35,114 nucleotides of DNA from Lachnoclostridium sp. An169 (GTDB taxonomy: Bacteria > Bacillota > Clostridia > Lachnospirales > Lachnospiraceae): positions 1 through 35,114 of the forward strand of contig NZ_NFKT01000042.1 in assembly GCF_002160525.1 (NCBI RefSeq). The letters are read 5' to 3'. The notes below the pieces were generated by a model. That model saw only the letters and a program-made list of their open reading frames with translations, searched no databases and was not told where the DNA came from. A program made the position numbers and the translations under genes. Position 1 is the first letter of the stretch, and every line of letters starts with the position of its first letter. Positions 29,947 through 35,114 of the stretch are shown in pieces.

Positions 29947-30690
29947 TCACTTGTTTTCAAGCTCTTTTTTCATTTCGTCCAGCCATTTTTTCTCTTTTTC
30001 CGTCAGGCTGCTCTTTTCGAGCAGGTCCGGACGCCTCTCATACGTCCGCAGAATGGACTGTTCCCGCCGCCATTTTTCAATATTGGCATGATGTCCGGAC
30101 AGCAGCACCGGCGGAACCTTCTTTCCGTGCCACTCTTCCGGCCGGGAGTACTGGGGATATTCCAGAAGGTTGTCCTGAAAGGATTCGAACTCCGCCGACA
30201 CGTCGTTGTGCAGCACCCCCGGAACCAGCCTGGAGATGGCGTCAACCATCACCATGGCGGGAAGTTCCCCGCCGGTCAGCACGTAATCTCCGATGGAAAC
30301 ATAATCGGTTACGATCTCTTCAAGCACCCGCTCATCAATCCCCTCATAATGTCCGCAGAGAAGGATCAGTTCCTCTTCCTGAGCCAGTTCTTCCGCCATC
30401 TTCTGGCTGAACACATCTCCCTGGGGAGAGAGATAGATCACTCTGGGCTTTCGCTCCAGTTTCTCCGCCACCGACTCATAGGCGAGATACACCGGTTCCG
30501 CCTGCATCAGCATGCCCGCGCCTCCGCCATAAGGGTAATCATCCACACTCTGGTGTTTGTTAAATGCATAGTCCCGGATATTGACAGCCTCAACCGAGAG
30601 GAGTCCTGCGTTCACGGCACGTCCGATGATACTGGTGTTCAGCCCGTTCAAAACCATCTCCGGAAACAGTGTAAGTATATGAAAATTCAT
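29947..30690 (-). CDS. trmD: tRNA (guanine37-N1)-methyltransferase
   Basis: This 247-aa enzyme methylates G37 of tRNAs that read CNN codons, using SAM, and so prevents frameshifting. It opens [25 protein letters not shown]. The knot-forming SAM site shows [13 protein letters not shown] and [23 protein letters not shown]. The C-terminal domain carries [19 protein letters not shown]. Length and motifs are normal. The start lies 11 bases after rimM. Confidence 0.97.
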   Translation of the reverse strand: MNFHILTLFPEMVLNGLNTSIIGRAVNAGLLSVEAVNIRDYAFNKHQSVDDYPYGGGAGMLMQAEPVYLAYESVAEKLERKPRVIYLSPQGDVFSQKMAEELAQEEELILLCGHYEGIDERVLEEIVTDYVSIGDYVLTGGELPAMVMVDAISRLVPGVLHNDVSAEFESFQDNLLEYPQYSRPEEWHGKKVPPVLLSGHHANIEKWRREQSILRTYERRPDLLEKSSLTEKEKKWLDEMKKELENK

Positions 30691-30701
30691 GTTCGTCTCC
30701 T

Positions 30702-31205
30702 TCAGATCAGTCCGTCCATAAGCCGGACCGTCATCCTGTTTTCATCCACATCCACATCAAGGATGCACTGCCGGATCGCCGGGATCAGCACCTCGCCGTG
30801 TTCATCCGAGTCAACGATATAGACCTCATTCGCCCCGGTCTCCATAACGTCCCTGAGCACCCCGAAACGCCCCTCTTCCGTGTACACGGTCATGCCGATG
30901 AGATCAGCGATGTAATACTCATCTTCCTCCAGGCGGACAGCATCCTCCCTGGAGACAAGCAGGCTCTTTCCTTTATATTGTTCAATATCATTGATATTGT
31001 CAATGCCTTTAAACTTCAGGATCACAAACTGTTTGAAAAACCGGGCATTCGCAACCTCCAGGGGGATCCGCTCCTTCCCGGTATCCAGAAGCACTTTTTT
31101 CAGTTTTTTAAATCGTTCCGCGTCACTGGTCGTGGGAAATACCTTGACCTCTCCGCGGACTCCATGCGTGGAAGATATGACTCCCACCTGAAGAAATTGT
31201 TCCAT
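30702..31205 (-). CDS. rimM: 16S rRNA processing protein RimM
   Basis: This 167-aa protein assists 30S head assembly. The N-terminal domain begins [22 protein letters not shown], the standard family start, and the C-terminal PRC-barrel includes [41 protein letters not shown] and the acidic end. ATG at 31205 with CGGAGGAAG before it is chosen; the frame is open 35 codons further but lacks family features there. It follows khpA by 137 bases with nothing evident in between. Confidence 0.95.
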   Translation of the reverse strand: MEQFLQVGVISSTHGVRGEVKVFPTTSDAERFKKLKKVLLDTGKERIPLEVANARFFKQFVILKFKGIDNINDIEQYKGKSLLVSREDAVRLEEDEYYIADLIGMTVYTEEGRFGVLRDVMETGANEVYIVDSDEHGEVLIPAIRQCILDVDVDENRMTVRLMDGLI

Positions 31206-31342
31206 GCAGTCCTTCCTCCGTGCATTATCTGCTTTTTCAGGAAAACAGGCAGACAGACGTTCTCCCTGCCCGCCCGGGTTCACCAAGATAAAATCAGGAG
31301 ACAGCTTCACATATCATGAAGACTATCCCCTGTCTGCTTCAT

Positions 31343-31570
31343 CTATACGATGTCAACAACGACCCTCATGTCTTCCTTGGCCGCTGCCGCTTTCACAACG
31401 GAGCGGATCGCTTTTGCGATACGTCCCTGCTTTCCGATGACCTTTCCCATGTCACCGTCTGCCACGTGCAGTTCGAGCACTGTGGTTTTGCCTTCTTTTT
31501 TCTCGGTGACCGTCACTTCATCCGGATTGTCAACGAGAGCTTTCGCGATCACTTCAACTAATTCTTTCAT
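31343..31570 (-). CDS. khpA: KH-domain RNA-binding protein KhpA (YlqC)
   Basis: This 75-aa protein is a single KH domain. VADGDMGKVIGKQGRIAKAIRSVVKAAAAKE contains the GxxG loop (GKQG). KhpA forms a dimer with KhpB in Gram-positive bacteria and influences cell length and RNA levels. GGAGGTG lies before the ATG. It follows rpsP by 30 bases, the common order. Confidence 0.95.
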   Translation of the reverse strand: MKELVEVIAKALVDNPDEVTVTEKKEGKTTVLELHVADGDMGKVIGKQGRIAKAIRSVVKAAAAKEDMRVVVDIV

Positions 31571-31600
31571 TATAAGCGCACCTCCGCGAAGACATCTTAA

Positions 31601-31846
31601 TTATTTCTCGATACCTGCTGCCTTGAAGATCTTTCCTACAACCTCTGTCGGCTGTGCACCATTGTTGAGCCATCTTTTTGCTGCTTCTTCATCTACCTTG
31701 AACACGCTCGGATCCTGGTTCGGATCGTATGTTCCGATCTCTTCGATGAATCTTCCGTCTCTCGGGGACCTTGAATCTGCTACTACGATTCTATAGAAAG
31801 GAGCTTTCTTCTGTCCCATTCTTCTTAATCTGATCTTTACTGCCAT
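31601..31846 (-). CDS. rpsP: 30S ribosomal protein S16
   Basis: This 81-aa ribosomal protein begins [21 protein letters not shown], the S16 signature, and continues [21 protein letters not shown] at 31846 is preferred over GTG at 31855: AGAGGTG lies just before it and the family begins MAVKIR. It follows ffh by 46 bases. Confidence 0.97.
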   Translation of the reverse strand: MAVKIRLRRMGQKKAPFYRIVVADSRSPRDGRFIEEIGTYDPNQDPSVFKVDEEAAKRWLNNGAQPTEVVGKIFKAAGIEK

Positions 31847-31892
31847 TTTTTTCACCTCTTGATTTTTCTATTGTTTAAATGTTATCTATGTG

Positions 31893-33254
31893 TTAAAAAG
31901 GGAGTTTGAATCTGCCCTTTTTGCCACCTTTTCCACCCATGAGTCCGGGAAGCTTCTTCATCATCTTCCTCGACTCGTTAAACTGTTTTACCATGCGGTT
32001 GACCTCGGAGATATCAACACCTGCGCCTTTTGCAATCCGGTGCTTTCTTGAGGGATTGAGAAGATCGGGATTCCGCCGTTCCTCCGGAGTCATGGAATAG
32101 ATCATGGCCTCCATGCGGGCCATCTTTTTCTCATTCTCCTCCGAATCCAGTTCCGGCATCTTTCCCCTGCCGCCCATGGCTCCAAGCCCCGGCATCATAC
32201 TCATAATCCCGGAGAGACCGCCCATCTTTCTCATCTGTTCCATACTGTCAAGATAATCTTCGAAGTCGAACTGGGCTTTCTTCATCTTGTCAGCCATCTT
32301 CCTGGCCTTGTCCTCATCCAGTTCCGCGCCTGCCTTCTCGATCAGGCTGAGCACGTCACCCATGCCCAGGATACGGGATGCCATTCTGTCAGGATAAAAC
32401 TGTTCCAGATCGGAGAGCTTCTCTCCCATACCGACATAGAGAATCGGGCACCCGGTCACTGCCTTGATGGACAGCGCCGCACCGCCCCTTGTGTCACCGT
32501 CAAGCTTTGTGACGATCACGCCGTCGATGCCAATCTTTTCATTGAAGGTTCCGGCCACGTTGACCGCATCCTGTCCGGTCATGGCGTCCACGACCAGGAT
32601 CGTCTGATGAACCGTTACCGCTTCCTTGATCTCCTGAAGTTCCGCCATCATGTCCTCATCAATGTGGAGACGTCCGGCGGTGTCGAGTATTACAATATTA
32701 TTGCCGTTCTTTGCGGCATGCTGCACTGCGGCTTTTGCGATATCGGCGGGACGGTTCCTGTCTCCCATGGAGAACACTTCCACGCCCTGCTTCTCCCCGT
32801 TGATCTGCAGCTGTTTGATCGCCGCCGGCCGGTAGACGTCGCACGCCACAAGCAGCGGCTTCTTTCCTTTTAACTTGAACTTCCCTGCAAGCTTTGCGGT
32901 GGTGGTCGTCTTACCTGCTCCCTGGAGTCCCGCCATCATGATCACTGTCATGGCGCTTCCGGGCTGCAGTTTGATCTCTGTAGTCTCGGAACCCATCAGT
33001 CTGACAAGCTCCTCATTTACAATCTTGATCACCATCTGTCCGGGATTCAGGCCGTTCATCACATCCTGTCCGACCGCCCGCTCCTGGACATCTCTGATAA
33101 AATTCTTCACAACCTTGAAGTTGACATCCGCCTCGAGGAGAGCCATCCTGACTTCTCTGAGAGCCGTCTTGACATCATCCTCTGTAAGCCTTCCCTTACT
33201 CCGCAGGTTTTTAAACACATTCTGAAGTTTTTCTGTTAAGCTGTCAAATGCCAT
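31893..33254 (-). CDS. ffh: Signal recognition particle protein Ffh
   Basis: This 453-aa SRP GTPase binds signal peptides and 4.5S RNA to target membrane proteins. The N domain begins MAFDSLTEKLQNVFKNLRSKG. The G domain holds AGLQGAGKTTTTAKLAG (G1), ACDVYRPAAIKQL, LDTAGRLHIDEDMM (G3) and TKLDGDTRGGAALS (G4). The M domain is Met-rich (GLSGIMSMMPGLGAMGG, RMEAMIYSMTP) and ends in a basic tail. It starts one base after the ylxM stop. Confidence 0.97.
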   Translation of the reverse strand: MAFDSLTEKLQNVFKNLRSKGRLTEDDVKTALREVRMALLEADVNFKVVKNFIRDVQERAVGQDVMNGLNPGQMVIKIVNEELVRLMGSETTEIKLQPGSAMTVIMMAGLQGAGKTTTTAKLAGKFKLKGKKPLLVACDVYRPAAIKQLQINGEKQGVEVFSMGDRNRPADIAKAAVQHAAKNGNNIVILDTAGRLHIDEDMMAELQEIKEAVTVHQTILVVDAMTGQDAVNVAGTFNEKIGIDGVIVTKLDGDTRGGAALSIKAVTGCPILYVGMGEKLSDLEQFYPDRMASRILGMGDVLSLIEKAGAELDEDKARKMADKMKKAQFDFEDYLDSMEQMRKMGGLSGIMSMMPGLGAMGGRGKMPELDSEENEKKMARMEAMIYSMTPEERRNPDLLNPSRKHRIAKGAGVDISEVNRMVKQFNESRKMMKKLPGLMGGKGGKKGRFKLPF

Positions 33255-33255
33255 T

Positions 33256-33606
33256 CTATAACTCCTCTATGATCCGGTCCGATATCTGCCGGATCTTTCT
33301 GATAACTTCCTCAGGTTCCTGCTTTTCGCTCTCCCACTCATCGAGATACCTCTCGATATCCTTTACGCTCTCCTTGATGGCAAGGAACTTTTCCACTAGG
33401 TGGAGCTTCGCCTCATATCCTTCCAGGGATCTCTGACAGCGCTTCACCAGATCGTGCACCCCCTGGCGGCTGATCCCTTCCGATTCGGCGATCTCGCTCA
33501 ACGACAGGTCATCCAGCACGAACTGCTCATAGATCTCCTTCTGATGATCTGTGAGAAGTTCCCCGTAAAAGTCATATAATAAAGCCTGTTCTAAAAACTT
33601 GTTCAT
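33256..33606 (-). CDS. ylxM: YlxM-family DNA-binding protein (UPF0122)
   Basis: This 116-aa protein contains an HTH of sigma-70 region-4 type: LTDHQKEIYEQFVLDDLSLSEIAE followed by SRQGVHDLVKRCQRSLEGYE. The family is always next to ffh and may modulate SRP, but its role is not well defined. ATG at 33606 with AGGTGA before it is chosen over an earlier in-frame ATG. The tail is charged and helical. The stop lies directly before the ffh start, indicating co-translation. Confidence 0.93.
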   Translation of the reverse strand: MNKFLEQALLYDFYGELLTDHQKEIYEQFVLDDLSLSEIAESEGISRQGVHDLVKRCQRSLEGYEAKLHLVEKFLAIKESVKDIERYLDEWESEKQEPEEVIRKIRQISDRIIEEL

Positions 33607-33704
33607 CGTTGTCACCTCTGGTATCATACACGAAAGCGGCAGGGGTGTCAAGTGTTTTTTCTTTACATCCTTTAAATCTCTTTGAATCCTCTTTTCCCCA
33701 TCTT

Positions 33705-33734
33705 TTGAACATTCCGTATTTTTGCGAATATTCT
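33705..33734 (+). promoter_or_regulatory. Candidate promoter of the S8 peptidase gene
   Basis: The -35 box TTGAAC (33705-33710) and the -10 box TATTCT (33729-33734) are separated by 18 bp. The ATG lies 24 bases downstream. Confidence 0.5.
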
Positions 33735-33758
33735 TATATAAAAAGGATTTTTTCTGTC

Positions 33759-34667
33759 ATGAAATTCGTAAAGCAAACCGTCGGTTACTGGTGTCCTGAC
33801 ATCACACAGGGAAACTTCCTGGGTCAGGGGATCCGCGCCGCCATCCTTGACACTGGCGTCTCGAATCATCCGGATCTGCAGAACCGCATCCTTGATTTCC
33901 GGGATTTTACAGGCAGATCGTCCGGGGAAAGAGACGACAGCGGGCACGGCACCCATGTGGCGGGCATTCTTGCCGGGGACGGCACTGCCTCCTCGGGTCT
34001 GTACGCGGGAATGGCTCCCCGCTCCGAACTGATTATCGGAAAGGTTCTTGACCGGGAAGGGAACGGGAATGTGGATATTGTGCTAAAAGGGATCGAATGG
34101 ATCCTGTCTCGGAAAAGCACGTATGACATCCGCATTGTCAATATTTCCGTAGGAACCCAGCCGGACCTTCCACGGGAACAGAAGCAGCTTCTTCTCGAGG
34201 CGGTAGAGCATCTCTGGGACGCCGGGCTTGTCGTGGTCGTCTCCGCCGGGAACTACGGTCCGAAATCGGGCACTGTCTCTGTCCCCGGAAGCAGCAGAAA
34301 AGTGATCACCGTAGGCGTTCCCGATTCTCCCCTTCCCCCGGTCAGCTGCCGCAGAAACCGGCTGAACTACTCCGGCAGGGGGCCCACCGGCGAGTGCGTC
34401 GTAAAACCGGACATCTACGCTCCCGGCACCGGGATCATCAGCTGCAACAGCCGTTACTCCCTGCCCGGCGAACACCCTTACACGATCAAAAGCGGCACTT
34501 CCATGGCGACACCTGTCGTCTCCGGCGCCATCGCCTGCCTGCTCTCAAAATACCCGGATATGACGAATGTGGAAGTCAAGCTCAGGCTCCGGGAATCCTG
34601 TCAGGCTTTCCCTGGAACAGAAGCCGGATGGGGCATGCTCAGCGTAGAACAGCTGTTTAAAACCTGA
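33759..34667 (+). CDS. S8 family serine peptidase, intracellular subtilisin-like
   Basis: This 302-aa protein is a subtilase with a complete catalytic triad: Asp31 in AAILDTGVSNHPDL, His63 in DDSGHGTHVAGI and Ser248 in SGTSMATPVVSG. The oxyanion Asn lies in VVSAGNYGPKSG. There is no signal peptide and only a short N-terminal lead (MKFVKQTVGYWCPDITQG), so it resembles the intracellular subtilisins of Bacillus, which degrade unneeded or damaged proteins, notably during sporulation. ATG at 33759 with AAAGGA before it is chosen over earlier in-frame starts. It is divergent from the ylxM-ffh block and followed by the Cys-rich gene. Confidence 0.92.
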   Translation: MKFVKQTVGYWCPDITQGNFLGQGIRAAILDTGVSNHPDLQNRILDFRDFTGRSSGERDDSGHGTHVAGILAGDGTASSGLYAGMAPRSELIIGKVLDREGNGNVDIVLKGIEWILSRKSTYDIRIVNISVGTQPDLPREQKQLLLEAVEHLWDAGLVVVVSAGNYGPKSGTVSVPGSSRKVITVGVPDSPLPPVSCRRNRLNYSGRGPTGECVVKPDIYAPGTGIISCNSRYSLPGEHPYTIKSGTSMATPVVSGAIACLLSKYPDMTNVEVKLRLRESCQAFPGTEAGWGMLSVEQLFKT

Positions 34668-34703
34668 AAGGGACATGCCTGAAAATTTATTTTTTATCCA
34701 ATC

Positions 34704-34730
34704 ACACTTTTTCACCCCCGGCATACTATA
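34704..34730 (+). promoter_or_regulatory. SigK/SigE-like sporulation promoter
   Basis: CATACTATA (34722-34730) fits the SigK -10 consensus CATAnnnTA and overlaps the SigE-type CATAC form. An AC pair lies 16 bases upstream (34704-34705), as expected for a SigK -35. A housekeeping -35 is not evident. The Cys-rich gene begins 36 bases downstream. Confidence 0.5.
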
Positions 34731-34765
34731 AAACTGTAAACAATATCTTATCTGGAGGATTTAAC

Positions 34766-34987
34766 ATGAGTGATTTAACTGCTACGAACTGTGGATGCGG
34801 ATGCGAAAACGGCAACGGTATGTCTTCCTGTCTGTGGATTATCCTGCTTCTCTGCTGCTGCGGAGGATGCGGCGGCAGCACATTTGGCGGAAACGGCTGC
34901 GGAAACGACAGCTGCCTGTGGATCATTCTGCTTCTCTTCTGCTGCGGCGGCTTTGGCAACGGCTGCGGAAACGGCTGCGGATGCTGA
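34766..34987 (+). CDS. Cys/Gly-rich small protein with tandem internal repeat
   Basis: This 73-aa protein has about 19 Cys and many Gly and Asn residues. It contains two repeats of one unit: SSCLWIILLLCCCGGCGG and DSCLWIILLLFCCGGFGN, each followed by a GNGCGN-type Gly/Cys stretch. The hydrophobic core of each repeat is flanked by cysteines. Similar proteins in Lachnospiraceae carry names such as chorion-class high-cysteine protein, with no known function. GGAGGA precedes the ATG. The sporulation-type promoter suggests a role in the spore coat through disulfide cross-linking. Other options are metal binding or a membrane peptide. Confidence 0.8.
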   Translation: MSDLTATNCGCGCENGNGMSSCLWIILLLCCCGGCGGSTFGGNGCGNDSCLWIILLLFCCGGFGNGCGNGCGC

Positions 34988-35004
34988 TCTGCATCGCATC
35001 AGAA

Positions 35005-35038
35005 AGGGGCTGTCGGATAATACCAATTTTTAGCCCCT
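35005..35038 (+). terminator. Hairpin after the Cys-rich gene
   Basis: AGGGGCT (35005-35011) pairs perfectly with AGCCCCT (35032-35038). A TTTTT run lies inside the loop rather than after the stem, so it may be a weak or indirect terminator. Confidence 0.5.
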
Positions 35039-35048
35039 GATATACAGG

Positions 35049-35112
35049 AAAGAGACACTCCCACAAAATCCAGGCTTTTTCAAACCTGAATTCCCTGTGA
35101 AGGTGTCTCTTT
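35049..35112. terminator. Large terminator-like hairpin at the window end
   Basis: AAAGAGACAC (35049-35058) pairs perfectly with GTGTCTCTTT (35103-35112), and CAGG/CCTG form an inner stem. A-run and T-run ends make it a probable bidirectional terminator. The window ends two bases later. Confidence 0.75.
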
Positions 35113-35114
35113 CT

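Noticed and set aside
34775..35040. Overlapping Ala-rich and Arg-rich frames around the Cys-rich gene
   Set aside because: They are out-of-frame readings of the same GC-rich repeat. The Cys-rich frame has the ribosome site and the tandem repeat.

Overview
The window looks like a chromosomal segment of a Gram-positive gut-type Clostridia, most likely family Lachnospiraceae. This rests on the core block order ylxM-ffh-rpsP-khpA-rimM-trmD-rplS-lepB-rbgA-lepB-rnhB-yraN, on AGGAGG-type ribosome binding sites, on small families common in that group (DUF5688, DUF6809, PrfH/RtcB, a Cys/Gly-rich chorion-like small protein), and on a sporulation-type promoter. The genus cannot be fixed from the sequence alone.

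Layout. (1) 1-7.0 kb, minus strand, is accessory DNA of plasmid, phage or integrative-element type: a toxin-antitoxin remnant with an orphan MqsA-like antitoxin, a serine resolvase, two tandem DUF5688 paralogues, a DUF6809-like protein, a RecT annealase with a YqaJ exonuclease, and a DUF932 protein. (2) 7.0-10.2 kb is an AT-rich cassette of four minus-strand membrane-protein genes: a 34-aa single-span peptide and three proteins that each start with a zinc ribbon. A divergent XRE regulator faces them, and a 14-bp palindrome lies exactly between the -35 and -10 boxes of the cassette promoter. (3) 10.2-13.0 kb is a minus-strand RNA-repair and ribosome-rescue operon: rtcB, a 123-aa basic protein of unknown function, prfH and a 73-aa DUF6809-like protein. 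In front of rtcB lie a consensus promoter, a 5' hairpin, a 25-codon leader ORF and an intrinsic terminator, which looks like an attenuator. (4) 13.1-14.5 kb, plus strand, is a very small AT-rich mobilization-like module: a long inverted repeat, a ribbon-helix-helix protein, a 171-aa single-domain relaxase-like HUH protein and an excisionase-type HTH protein. (5) 14.5-17.0 kb holds a UPF0175 protein whose family start codon has become ACG, an AAA-ATPase/PD-(D/E)XK protein, and a direct repeat of that gene's 5' end.

(6) 17.0-23.4 kb is a carbohydrate and transport block: a clan-A-type glycosidase (DUF5060/DUF5605), an NSS-family sodium symporter, a PaaI-type thioesterase, an AraC regulator and a divergent GH30 glycosidase. 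(7) 23.4-33.6 kb is conserved housekeeping DNA on the minus strand: tRNA-Thr(CGT), pgsA, an MscS channel, pgeF and the ylxM-ffh-to-yraN block (SRP targeting, ribosomal proteins S16 and L19, 16S and tRNA maturation, 50S assembly, two signal peptidases, RNase HII). (8) 33.7-35.1 kb, plus strand, has an S8 peptidase without a signal peptide and a Cys/Gly-rich 73-aa protein under a SigK/SigE-like promoter, closed by two hairpins.

The best candidates for under-described biology are the rtcB-123aa-prfH operon with its attenuator-like leader, the minimal relaxase module beside it, and the XRE-controlled zinc-ribbon membrane cassette. All calls come from reading the sequence; no database search was run.
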